Positions 8,073 through 16,239 of a stretch of 64,000 nucleotides of DNA are shown one piece after another. Positions within the stretch are counted from its first letter, which is position 1; each line of letters starts with the position of its first letter. Source of the stretch: an uncultured Hoeflea sp. (GTDB lineage: Bacteria > Pseudomonadota > Alphaproteobacteria > Rhizobiales > Rhizobiaceae); NCBI RefSeq assembly GCF_947501405.1, contig NZ_CANMVK010000001.1, forward strand, positions 868,001 through 932,000. The letters run 5' to 3'. The notes under the pieces are model-generated. The model saw only the letters and a program-made list of their open reading frames with translations. It was not told where the DNA came from and did not search any database. Both the position numbers and the translations under genes were made by a program.

Positions 8073-8684
8073 ATGATGCTGCAAACGGATATTGCGACGA
8101 GCTCCTGGCAAACAGCCGGATTTGAACCGTCGGTGGGCGCGGCAATGGCGGCGTGGCCGCAAAGCGCAGCGGATTTCATCGAAACCGGCGGCGCCGGGCT
8201 CTACGGCCTTGATCTCGGCGACACCGCGCAAACGCGGGATCGGCTCTCGGTGCTGGTGAAGGTGCTCGCGGCGCGTGGCAGCAGGCTTGAGGGCTTTATT
8301 CAGGATGGCAGCGCCAAACAGGCCAATGGCAGTCACCAGGACATGTATCTGATGAATTTGGGCAGCGGCGAACGCGTGCGGATCTCCGAGCGGCGGGGAC
8401 GGCTGGCGCGGGGATGTCATCTGGACTGGTCGGTTTTCACCGGACTGGCCGATCGGCTGACGCAGCGGCTCGATCATGGCGCCGATTACCTGATCATCAA
8501 CCGGTTTGGCCGCGCCGAGGCGGAGGGCAGGGGGATGACCACCGTGCTGGAGCGGGCTCTGGACGCACAGATCCCGGCAATCGTCGGGGTTCGCCGGGAG
8601 TATCGGGAGCCGTGGGCGCGGTTTCATGAAGGGCTAGCGATGGATGTGCCGCTATGTGACGTTTCATCGGCGGCCGCCCGGTAG
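8073..8684 (+). CDS. DUF2478 protein, molybdenum-operon associated
   Basis: This 203-residue protein matches the DUF2478 family, whose members occur next to molybdate transport and molybdoenzyme genes. The C-terminal half shows the family features: a CHLDWS segment, then DYLIINRFGRAEAEGRGM, then IPAIVGVRREYREPW. The N-terminal third diverges and lacks an obvious P-loop. It starts 32 bases after the HEAT gene behind AGGATGGCGG; an ATG one codon later is also possible. Family biochemistry is unknown. Here it probably serves molybdenum cofactor supply for IdrA, which is inference from context. The gene ends the idr co-directional block. Confidence 0.75.
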   Translation: MMLQTDIATSSWQTAGFEPSVGAAMAAWPQSAADFIETGGAGLYGLDLGDTAQTRDRLSVLVKVLAARGSRLEGFIQDGSAKQANGSHQDMYLMNLGSGERVRISERRGRLARGCHLDWSVFTGLADRLTQRLDHGADYLIINRFGRAEAEGRGMTTVLERALDAQIPAIVGVRREYREPWARFHEGLAMDVPLCDVSSAAAR

Positions 8685-8710
8685 CATGCTTGCCATATCA
8701 AACGGGAATG

Positions 8711-8734
8711 CCTCTTACAAATGTAAATGAGAGG
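8711..8734. terminator. Imperfect hairpin between convergent genes
   Basis: CCTCT-TACA-AA-TGTA with an outer AGAGG arm forms a bulged stem between the convergent DUF2478 and SDR genes. It could terminate both, but the bulge makes it weak. Confidence 0.3.
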
Positions 8735-8753
8735 TGCGAGTGTCCTGTTGGGC

Positions 8754-9497
8754 CTAATAGGTGGCGCGGCCGCCAGAAAGATCGAACACGCCGGCGGTGG
8801 TGAAGCTGTTCTCCCGCGAACACAGGAAAGCAATCATCTCCGCGGCCTCCGCGAGTTCGAGAAAGCGGGCGCGGGGGATCTTGGAGAGCATGTAGTCGAT
8901 GTGGGTCTGGGCCATCTGGTCGAAAATGCGTGTGCGGGCCGCGGCCGGCGTGACGCAGTTGACGGCAATATCGAGGCCCGCCAGTTCCTTGCCGAGCGAT
9001 TTGGTGAACCCTATTACCCCGGCCTTGGATGCCGAATAGGCAGACGCGTTGGGATTGCCTTCCTTGCCCGCGACCGAGGCGATGTTGACGATGCGGCCAT
9101 AGCCGTTGGCGCGCATGGTGGGCACCACGGCGCGGTTGACGTGGAAGGTGCCGTTGAGATTGATCGCCACAATGCGGGCGAATTCATCGACCGGGTAATC
9201 TTCCACTGGCGCATTGGAACCGGCGATCCCGGCTGAATTGACCGCGATGTCGATGCTTCCAAAAGCTTCCTGGGTTTTGGCGGCGGCGGCTTGCACGCTG
9301 TCCCAGTCGGAGACGTCGACTTCGAACGCAACGGCATGATTGAGCGATTGCGCGGTGCGCGCGGCCAGATCGGCATCCATGTCCCAGATGGCGATCCTGG
9401 CCCCGCCTTCGCATAGCCGCCGGGCCACAGCCTCGCCGATGCCTTGGGCGCCACCGGTTATGACCGCCGTCATGTTCTCGAACTGTGTTTCGCTCAT
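8754..9497 (-). CDS. SDR family NAD(P)-dependent oxidoreductase
   Basis: This 247-residue classical short-chain dehydrogenase is cytoplasmic. It has the cofactor loop TGGAQGIG at 14-21, NSAG near 87-90, catalytic S141 and YSASK at 154-158. The start is fixed by AAGGAG ten bases upstream on the minus strand; in-frame codons further upstream run into the intergenic region. It resembles FabG-like and sugar-acid dehydrogenases, and the substrate cannot be read from the sequence. It is transcribed away from the ABC substrate-binding protein gene, sharing a 254-bp promoter region, and may belong to the same catabolic pathway as the genes to its right. Confidence 0.85.
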   Translation of the reverse strand: MSETQFENMTAVITGGAQGIGEAVARRLCEGGARIAIWDMDADLAARTAQSLNHAVAFEVDVSDWDSVQAAAAKTQEAFGSIDIAVNSAGIAGSNAPVEDYPVDEFARIVAINLNGTFHVNRAVVPTMRANGYGRIVNIASVAGKEGNPNASAYSASKAGVIGFTKSLGKELAGLDIAVNCVTPAAARTRIFDQMAQTHIDYMLSKIPRARFLELAEAAEMIAFLCSRENSFTTAGVFDLSGGRATY

Positions 9498-9751
9498 GCC
9501 CCGTTTCCTCTCCTTGACCCGGCGACGCTTTCTGTGCGCCGCGTGCGGCCTTGACCTTATGGTGCTTCGGTTGGGGCGAGACTGCCACCGGTCCGGTGGA
9601 AAAAAGAGACGCTGGGGTATGGCAACCAACTCGCGGTCATCGCGAGCGGGCTTGTTGCTGCTAACCTTGGGTAAGTTGCCGTGAAGAACATGCAGGCGGC
9701 GGGACGGTGACATTTGAAATGGTGGCCTGCGCTTGCTTAGGGAGGAATACC
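9498..9751. promoter_or_regulatory. Divergent promoter region with two inverted repeats
   Basis: This 254-bp gap separates the SDR (minus) from the binding-protein gene (plus). It contains CCACCGG-T-CCGGTGG at 9585-9599 and CTCGCG-N5-CGCGAG at 9630-9646, both perfect inverted repeats. They could be operators for the AraC-type regulator encoded downstream or another factor. No -35/-10 pair is convincing. Confidence 0.35.
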
Positions 9752-11011
9752 ATGAAAAAGGCACTTTTGGCCTCAGTTGCGACCTGTTTCCTGCTGCCTG
9801 CGGGAGCCATGGCCGAAGACACCGTTAAAATCGGGGTTCTCGTGGCGCTTGAAGGCGTGTTCGCGGCCGGCGGCGCTGACGGCGTACGCAATGTGGAAAT
9901 GGCCGTGGAACAGGCCGGCGGCATGGCCGGCGGCAAGAAAATCGAAATCGTGGTCGCACCCAGCGACACCACACCCGACACCGCGGTGCGCCAGGCGCGC
10001 AAGCTCATCGAGCAGGACGGCGTCGACATCATTCTGGGACCACTGTCGGGTTCGGAAGGCATCGCCATGCGCGATTATGCCAAGACGGTTCCCGACAAGA
10101 CCATCATCAACGGCATTTCCGGCGCTCTTGAAACCACATGGGTCGACCCCGCGCCGAACTTCTTCCGCTTCAATCTGGACGGCTCGCAATGGGGCGCCGG
10201 TCTCGGCTCTTATGTGGTTGAGGAAAAAGGCTGGAACAAGGTGGCCACCGTGGCCGCTGACTATTCGTTCGGCTACACCAACTTCCTGGGTTTCGCGGTG
10301 GATTTCTGCCGCTCTGGCGGTGAGATTGTCGAGCGCTTCTGGGTGCCGTTGGGCTCGTCCGACTTTGGCGGCGTGATTGCAGCAATGCCCGATGACATCG
10401 ACGCGATCTATCTTGGCGTTGGCGGCACTGATGCGATCAACTTCCTCAACCAGTACGAACAGGCGGGCGCCGAAACCAACCTGATCGGCGGCACCATCAT
10501 GGCCGACCAGACGGTGCTGACCTCCAAGGGTCGTGCCAAGGACGCGCTGATCGGCACGCCGACATCGGGTCCGCTGGCGACAGACGATCCGAGCCCGGCC
10601 TGGCAGAACTACGTCAAGGCCTATCAGGATGCGTTCCCCGAGGATGAGCGGTTCCCGGCGCCATCGCTGTTCGGCGTCGGCTATTACGTCGCCGCGCTCG
10701 CTGCAATCCAGGGCCTGAACGAGGTCGAAGGCGATCTCAGCGACGGCCAGGTGAAACTCCGCGAAGTGCTGTCGACCAAGCCGCTTGAAACCCCGTTGGG
10801 CACGGTGACGCTCAACGAAAACCGTCAGGCCTCGGGATCGGTGTTCATCACCGAAGTGGTCGAAGATGGCGAGGGCGGCCTCAAGGTCGAGCTCAAGTCC
10901 CGCGTGGACGACATCAACCAGACGCTCGGCATGACGCCTGACGAGTTCCGCGCCATGGGTCTGCCGTCTCGCGACACACCCGACTGCGCAGCTCTCGGCG
11001 GCAAGGGCTAA
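9752..11011 (+). CDS. Branched-chain-type ABC transporter substrate-binding protein
   Basis: This 419-residue periplasmic binding protein of the Leu/Ile/Val-binding (type I fold) family delivers a small organic solute to the LivHMGF-like complex encoded downstream. The ATG at 9752 follows GGAGG at 9741-9745. Residues 1-21 form a cleavable signal peptide (MKKALLAS..GAMA). The mature start DTVKIGVLVALEG is typical of the family, as is DGVDIILGPLSGSEG. Homologues near aromatic-degradation genes often bind aromatic acids or amides. The permease genes lie 2.4 kb away, past an alcohol dehydrogenase and a regulator, but no other partner importer is present. Confidence 0.88.
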   Translation: MKKALLASVATCFLLPAGAMAEDTVKIGVLVALEGVFAAGGADGVRNVEMAVEQAGGMAGGKKIEIVVAPSDTTPDTAVRQARKLIEQDGVDIILGPLSGSEGIAMRDYAKTVPDKTIINGISGALETTWVDPAPNFFRFNLDGSQWGAGLGSYVVEEKGWNKVATVAADYSFGYTNFLGFAVDFCRSGGEIVERFWVPLGSSDFGGVIAAMPDDIDAIYLGVGGTDAINFLNQYEQAGAETNLIGGTIMADQTVLTSKGRAKDALIGTPTSGPLATDDPSPAWQNYVKAYQDAFPEDERFPAPSLFGVGYYVAALAAIQGLNEVEGDLSDGQVKLREVLSTKPLETPLGTVTLNENRQASGSVFITEVVEDGEGGLKVELKSRVDDINQTLGMTPDEFRAMGLPSRDTPDCAALGGKG

Positions 11012-11024
11012 CGCCACGCCTCTT

Positions 11025-11062
11025 CCGATGCCCGGTTCGCGATCGCGCGGACCGGGCATCGG
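11025..11062 (+). terminator. 12-bp stem hairpin after the binding-protein gene
   Basis: CCGATGCCCGGT at 11025-11036 pairs perfectly with 11051-11062 around a 14-base loop. It sits 14 bases after the stop codon. Such hairpins after binding-protein genes usually keep their mRNA level above that of downstream genes. No T-run follows. Confidence 0.5.
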
Positions 11063-11118
11063 CGGTTTCGCGCGCCGCGCCGCCTTTGGTGGCCCGGTTC
11101 TTGTGAAGGTTCGGGCTG

Positions 11119-12180
11119 ATGTCACTGATTTCCTTCGTAACCCGCATTCATTTCGCCGACCGCGTGCTTGAAGACGCGCTGCCGGAGGAGCTTGAACAAC
11201 TTGGCATCCGGCGGCCTTTGATCATCACCGATGAGGCCGGTGAACACGAGGATTGCATTGACCGGTTGTGGGATTCGCTGCCCGCCGATTGCGATCCGGT
11301 CCATCTGGGCGGATTTCGCCCGCAGGTGAAAGGCGCGCAGCTTCGTGCAGCGTCGAGTACCTTCCGCCGCAAGACATGTGATGCAGTAATCGGTTTTGGC
11401 GGTGCGGTGGCGCTCGATCTCGCGCGCGCCATCGACACGCGGCGCCCGGGCCAACAGGCGGCGCAATTGCTGACCATTCCGACAACAACCGAAAGCGTGG
11501 GCCTCGGGCCAGTGGGCGGCGCCATTTCGCGGCCGCCGGTGTTTAATCCGCGCAATCCCTCCGTGGTGCTGTGTGACGCCACGCTGACCGTGTCCACCGG
11601 CGCCTACGCGACCGCGATCGCCGGGATGGACACGCTGACCCATTGCCTGGAAGCCTATCTGGGCACCGCCTTCAATCCGCCCGCGGATGGCATCGCGCTC
11701 GAAGGGCTAAGACGGGCGATGCGCAATCTTTTGCGGGCGGTGGAGGATGGTCAGGACCTGGAGGCGCGGCGCGAGATGCTGGCGGCCGCACTCAATGCCG
11801 GGCTGGCCGCGCGCAAGGGGCTCGGTGGCATCGACGCGGCGGCCAAGGCGCTGGAGGCGGAAGCGGGCATTCGGGACCGTCACGGTTCGCTCAATGCGGC
11901 GCTGCTGCCGCATGTGCTGGCCTTCAACTCCCCGGCGGTGAGCGATCGGTTGCCGGTGGTGCGTGATGCAATCGGTGCTGCGGCCGGTTCGGATGTCGCC
12001 ACCGTTATCGCTGAACTCGGCGAACGGCTGGGTTTGCCTGACCGCATCGGCTCCCTGGGGCTGGGCCGGGCGGCGCTGCGCCGGGCCGCCAAGGCCGCAG
12101 CTGCGGATCCGGCCAACCAGACCAATCCGCGCCATGCCACGGCGGAGGACTATTTCAAGCTGCTTGAGGAGGCTTGTTAG
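11119..12180 (+). CDS. Iron-containing alcohol dehydrogenase / maleylacetate-reductase-like
   Basis: This 353-residue cytoplasmic protein of the group III (iron-dependent) alcohol dehydrogenase fold has a nucleotide-binding GFGGAVALDLARA segment near 92-104, TIPTTTESVG near 121-130, and the metal-binding DTLTHCLEAY helix near 173-182. Maleylacetate reductases, which close several aromatic pathways by reducing maleylacetate to 3-oxoadipate, are of this size and share the PTT loop, so that reaction is possible. The sequence alone does not prove it. It lies between the binding-protein gene and the AraC regulator, all on the plus strand. Confidence 0.78.
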   Translation: MSLISFVTRIHFADRVLEDALPEELEQLGIRRPLIITDEAGEHEDCIDRLWDSLPADCDPVHLGGFRPQVKGAQLRAASSTFRRKTCDAVIGFGGAVALDLARAIDTRRPGQQAAQLLTIPTTTESVGLGPVGGAISRPPVFNPRNPSVVLCDATLTVSTGAYATAIAGMDTLTHCLEAYLGTAFNPPADGIALEGLRRAMRNLLRAVEDGQDLEARREMLAAALNAGLAARKGLGGIDAAAKALEAEAGIRDRHGSLNAALLPHVLAFNSPAVSDRLPVVRDAIGAAAGSDVATVIAELGERLGLPDRIGSLGLGRAALRRAAKAAAADPANQTNPRHATAEDYFKLLEEAC

Positions 12181-12417
12181 ATATCCAAAGGGCCTGCAAG
12201 CATTGCGTGAAGGCTGAGAAAATCCGTTACGCTTGGGTGTAGAGAGATTAGCGGCGCCAGCAATTCTTGGCCGATGATCAAAGAGGCGAAAGAATTATTT
12301 TGCAATGCACAAATATTCGGCGGTGCAAAAAGAGTCGAAAACACATTTGTTTACGGTAACCGATTTCTACGTTATCGTTTGATGTTGATGCATCATTAGA
12401 ATGCAAGAGGGAGGAAT
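12181..12417 (+). promoter_or_regulatory. AT-richer promoter region before the AraC regulator
   Basis: This 237-bp stretch is clearly lower in GC than its neighbours, especially 12285-12380. TTTTGCA at 12298-12304 and TGCAAAA at 12324-12330 form an inverted repeat that could be a regulator site. The region ends with GGGAGGAAT directly before the ATG of the regulator. Confidence 0.4.
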
Positions 12418-13257
12418 ATGAGCACAGCATTGGCGGTGTTTCATGGTGCTTTCGGCAGGGTGTGCCTCTACTTGATGGACCGGGGGATGGTGCCCCACGG
12501 CCATCGTGAAGGTCATCTGATTTTCCATGTCCAGGGTCCACCCGCCCAGGTCGTTGTCAACGACCGGGCCTGGCCGATGGCGCCTGGCCAGGCGGTGGCA
12601 ATAAGCCCCTGGCAATCCCATTATTTTCAGCCCGTGCACAATGATGCGCCCACTCTGGGGCTGGTGCTTTACATCCGTCCGGCGTGGTTTCTCGAGGCCT
12701 CCCGGCGGGCCACGGCGTCGTTGAGTTTCGGGCGCGTCGGCATCGAGGTGACCGACCGGCTGGCGCGGCTGGTCTATGGCACCACGCAATCGATGATGGA
12801 TCAGGACAAAGAGGATCCGCTGATTGAGGACCGTCTGTGCTCGCTCACACAACTGGCGTTCGACCAGTCCTGGCAATGGACCACCCGCGGCGAAAGCTTT
12901 ACGGGGCCGGCCTTCGCCAAACGGGATTACCGGATCCGCAATGCGCTGCGGGTGCTGCAGCAGCGTGTAGGCGAGGCTCTGGAACTTGATACGGTGGCGC
13001 GCGAGGTCGGCCTGTCCCGGCCGCACTTTTACAAACTGTTCCGCGAGCAGATCGGTCTCACCCCCAATCTCTATCTCAATGCGCTGCGCATGGAGCGCGC
13101 CATCGAACGCCTGGCGGTAAGCCAGGAAGCGGTCTCCGATATCGGATTCGATCTGGGCTTTTCCAGCCAGGCAAGCTTTTCGCGCTTTTTCATCGCCAAT
13201 GGCGTGGTGCCGCCTTCGGCCTACCGCCGCAGTATCCACGTCGCGCCGCCGCAATGA
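12418..13257 (+). CDS. AraC-family transcriptional regulator
   Basis: This 279-residue DNA-binding regulator has an N-terminal cupin-like effector domain (about 15-110, with HGHREGHLIFHVQG) and a C-terminal double helix-turn-helix (about 175-275). The second half includes VSDIGFDLGFSSQASFSRFF, the classic AraC signature. A strong GGAGG precedes the ATG. Placed immediately before the importer permeases and the long catabolic gene train, it is the likely activator of that operon, responding to the imported compound or a metabolite. The effector is unknown. Confidence 0.88.
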   Translation: MSTALAVFHGAFGRVCLYLMDRGMVPHGHREGHLIFHVQGPPAQVVVNDRAWPMAPGQAVAISPWQSHYFQPVHNDAPTLGLVLYIRPAWFLEASRRATASLSFGRVGIEVTDRLARLVYGTTQSMMDQDKEDPLIEDRLCSLTQLAFDQSWQWTTRGESFTGPAFAKRDYRIRNALRVLQQRVGEALELDTVAREVGLSRPHFYKLFREQIGLTPNLYLNALRMERAIERLAVSQEAVSDIGFDLGFSSQASFSRFFIANGVVPPSAYRRSIHVAPPQ

Positions 13258-13375
13258 TGCTTTTCCCGACGACGGGCGCAACGAAAAGACTGTGGGGTAT
13301 ACGGGTAAGGCCAAGGGCGGGCTAGTGTTTCGGTTCGGGTCCGCGACTATCGGACCGCAACAACGGGCTGATCCT

Positions 13376-14389
13376 ATGAGGGATTTTTTCAGACGCAGGC
13401 CGATCTGGTCGCTGATCATCGCTATCGCGGTGGCGATCGTTCTGTGGATGATTTTCGCGCCCTGGCCGCCCGGCCTTGTCGATACGCTCGGGCGCAAGCG
13501 GATCTTTCTCAATGCGGTGTTTGGGGGTGTGACGCTGGGGGCGCTGTACTTCCTGGTGGCGTCGGGTTTCACACTGATTTTCGGGCTGATGCGCAACGTC
13601 AATCTGGCCCATGGCTCGCTTTATCTGCTGGGCGGCTATATCGGCTTTGAAGTGTCTGAGGCGACCGGCTCCTGGCTGTTTGCCTTTCCGGTGGTCTTTG
13701 TCGTGGTGGCGGCGCTGGGGCTGGTGTTACAGAACCAGGTGTTCCGGCGCATGGAAGGCGAAGAACTGCGCCAGACCATGGTGACCATCGGCCTTTCGGT
13801 GGTGATCGCCGACATCATGCTGTGGATCTGGGGCGGCCAGTCCTACACCATTCTGTCGCCCGACTGGCTCAGCGGGCCGACGACGCTGCCGATCATCTCT
13901 TCGATCAAATCCAGCGGCGAAGTGGTCTACCTCAGATACCCCGCGGTGCGTATCGCCATCCTGGTCGCGGCGATCGCCATCGGCATCGCCATGTGGCTGG
14001 TGCTCAACAAATCCCGTCTGGGAATGCTAATCCGCGCCGGCGTCGACGATCGTGAAATGCTGGCGGCCTCCGGTGTGCGCATCCAGTATGTGTTCTTGGC
14101 CGTCTTTGCCTTCGGCGCCGGGCTTGCCGGCATGGCCGGGATTGTCGGCGGCACCTTTCAGTCGCTGTCTCCGGGCGAGGACACGCGCTTTCTTCTGGCA
14201 AGCCTCGTGGTGGTGATTGTCGGCGGCATGGGCTCGATCCCGGGGGCTGCGATTGGCGCGCTGGTGATTGGCCTGTCGGAACAAATCGGCCTTGTCTATG
14301 CACCCACCTATTCGGTGGTGTTTACCTTCCTGATCATGGCGGCGGTGCTCGCCTTCCGGCCCCAGGGCCTGCTCGGGTCTGTGCGATGA
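13376..14389 (+). CDS. Branched-chain-type ABC transporter permease (LivH-like)
   Basis: This 337-residue inner-membrane permease has about eight to nine hydrophobic segments. An N-terminal MRDFFRRRPIW stretch precedes the first membrane span. The conserved LivH-type cytoplasmic loop near DDREMLAASGVRI and the helix PGAAIGALVIGLSEQ are present. No clear Shine-Dalgarno precedes the ATG at 13376; a GTG at 13325 behind AAGGGCGG is an alternative start. It forms the channel with the LivM-like protein encoded ten bases downstream. Confidence 0.86.
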   Translation: MRDFFRRRPIWSLIIAIAVAIVLWMIFAPWPPGLVDTLGRKRIFLNAVFGGVTLGALYFLVASGFTLIFGLMRNVNLAHGSLYLLGGYIGFEVSEATGSWLFAFPVVFVVVAALGLVLQNQVFRRMEGEELRQTMVTIGLSVVIADIMLWIWGGQSYTILSPDWLSGPTTLPIISSIKSSGEVVYLRYPAVRIAILVAAIAIGIAMWLVLNKSRLGMLIRAGVDDREMLAASGVRIQYVFLAVFAFGAGLAGMAGIVGGTFQSLSPGEDTRFLLASLVVVIVGGMGSIPGAAIGALVIGLSEQIGLVYAPTYSVVFTFLIMAAVLAFRPQGLLGSVR

Positions 14390-14398
14390 GGGGGGATC

Positions 14399-15445
14399 AT
14401 GGCGCTGGTTGAACGCACGGTCCCGTCCGGGACCACCTGGATTGATCGGGTGCCCGGCATCTGGTGGGCGATCGCGCTGATCCTGTTGATCATGCCGGTC
14501 ATCGTCAATGATTTCATCCTGTTTCAGGTGTTTGGCTGGTCATTGGTGCTGGGCATGATCGCGCTCAGCCTGATGTTCCTGGCGGGCTATGGCGGAATGG
14601 TCAGCCTGATCCAGATGTCGGTGGCCGCGATGGGCGGCTACATGGTGGCGATTTTCGGCACATCGGGCGTGGCGGCGATCAGCATGGAGCTGCCGTGGTG
14701 GCTCTACATCCCCATCGCCATCATCATCGCTGCAGCCTTCGGCACGCTGGTGGGTGCGCTGGCGGTGCGCACAGAGGGCATCTACACCATCATGATCACG
14801 CTGGCGATCGCCTCGGCGTTTTTCTATTTTGCGCGCCAGAATTACGGCATTTTCAATGGCTATTCCGGCTTCAACCTGGTGGTGCCGCCGCCGTTGTTCG
14901 GGGTCGACTGGCGGCAGCCGGTTCCGTTTTACTATCTGGCGCTTGGCTGTGCGGCCTTGTCCTACTTTGCCGTGGTCTACGTCTCCCGGTCGCCGTTCGG
15001 GCTGGCGCTGCAGGGCGTGCGCGACAATCCCCGGCGGATGGCCGCGCTCGGCTTCAACGTCACAGCCCACCGGATTGCGGCCTATACCTTCGCCTCGGTG
15101 ATCGCGGCAGTCGGCGGCATCCTGTTGGTCTGGCAAAACGCCCAGATCTCGCCGGGGACTGCGGGCATTCCTGCGGTGATCGACATTCTGGTGATTGCCG
15201 TGGTTGGCGGCGTGCGCCGGCCGGTCGGTCCGTTCATCGGGGCGCTGATCTACACGGTGCTGCGCACCTTTTCGTCTGACATCCTGACCACATTCGGCCT
15301 CTCGGGCGAGCGCTTCAAGCTGCTGATCGGTCTGGGGTTCCTGGCCGTGGTGTTCTTCTCGCCCGATGGCGTGCTGGGCCTGTGGGAGCGCTGGCGCAAC
15401 CGCAAGAACCGCGACTCCGATCCGCTGACAGGGGAGCCCAAATGA
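14399..15445 (+). CDS. Branched-chain-type ABC transporter permease (LivM-like)
   Basis: This 348-residue polytopic membrane protein is the second channel subunit. It carries the LivM motif SPFGLALQGVRDNPRRMAAL (around 198-217), the coupling loop to the ATPases, and GGVRRPVGPFIGALIY before the last helices. Its stop overlaps the next start as ATGA, a sign of translational coupling with the LivG-like ATPase. Confidence 0.9.
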   Translation: MALVERTVPSGTTWIDRVPGIWWAIALILLIMPVIVNDFILFQVFGWSLVLGMIALSLMFLAGYGGMVSLIQMSVAAMGGYMVAIFGTSGVAAISMELPWWLYIPIAIIIAAAFGTLVGALAVRTEGIYTIMITLAIASAFFYFARQNYGIFNGYSGFNLVVPPPLFGVDWRQPVPFYYLALGCAALSYFAVVYVSRSPFGLALQGVRDNPRRMAALGFNVTAHRIAAYTFASVIAAVGGILLVWQNAQISPGTAGIPAVIDILVIAVVGGVRRPVGPFIGALIYTVLRTFSSDILTTFGLSGERFKLLIGLGFLAVVFFSPDGVLGLWERWRNRKNRDSDPLTGEPK

Positions 15446-16239
15446 CCCTGCTCGAGCCCCGCGATACCGCTGACAAGCTCGGCTCCGTGAGTTCGGGCAA
15501 CGCGCTGGAACTGCGTGGCGTGACCAAGATGTTCGGCGCGCTGGCGGCGATCCAGGATGTGACGCTGTCTGTGCGGCCGGGCGAGCGGCGCGCGGTGCTG
15601 GGGTCCAATGGCGCGGGCAAGACCACGCTGTTTAACTGCGTGACCGGCGATTTCCTGCCCACCTCGGGAACCATCAGGCTGTTTGGTGAGGATGTGACCA
15701 ATTTCCCGGCCTATGAGCGGATAAGGCGCGGTCTGCGCCGGACGTATCAGATCAGCCTGCTGTTTGGCGGGCTGACGGTATCGGACAATGTCTATCTCGC
15801 CTGCCGCGGGGTGTCGCGCGGCCGGTTTTCGCTGATCCGCCCGCGGCGCGGCGATCCGCTGCTTGCACGGACGGAAGAGCTTATCGAGGCGGTGCATATG
15901 AGTGCTGCCGGTGACACGCCGGTGGCGGAACTCAGCTATGGTCAACAGCGCCAGCTGGAAATCGCGTTGGCGCTGGCCGGCGCGCCGAGGTTCATTCTGT
16001 TCGACGAGCCGGCTGCGGGATTGTCGCCGACCGAGCGCGCGGAGCTGATCTCGATCCTCACCGGGCTGCCCTCACATATCGGTTTCATCATCATCGAGCA
16101 CGATATGGACGTGGCGCTGCGCGTCGCCGAGAGCGTGACCATGATGCACAACGGGGCGATCTTCAAGGAAGGTACGCCAGAGGAAATCGAGAACGATCCC
16201 GAAGTCCAGGAACTCTATCTGGGGGACGGTCATGGCTGA
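15442..16239 (+). CDS. ABC transporter ATP-binding protein (LivG-like)
   Basis: This 265-residue cytoplasmic ATPase subunit has Walker A GSNGAGKTT at 54-62, a signature LSYGQQR at 164-170, Walker B ILFDEP at 185-190, and the switch histidine in IEHDMDVAL. The LivG-type insertion between Walker A and the signature is present. The chosen ATG overlaps the preceding stop codon; the longer in-frame upstream reading lies wholly inside livM-like sequence. It pairs with the ATPase domain of the next, fused gene. Confidence 0.92.
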   Translation: MTLLEPRDTADKLGSVSSGNALELRGVTKMFGALAAIQDVTLSVRPGERRAVLGSNGAGKTTLFNCVTGDFLPTSGTIRLFGEDVTNFPAYERIRRGLRRTYQISLLFGGLTVSDNVYLACRGVSRGRFSLIRPRRGDPLLARTEELIEAVHMSAAGDTPVAELSYGQQRQLEIALALAGAPRFILFDEPAAGLSPTERAELISILTGLPSHIGFIIIEHDMDVALRVAESVTMMHNGAIFKEGTPEEIENDPEVQELYLGDGHG

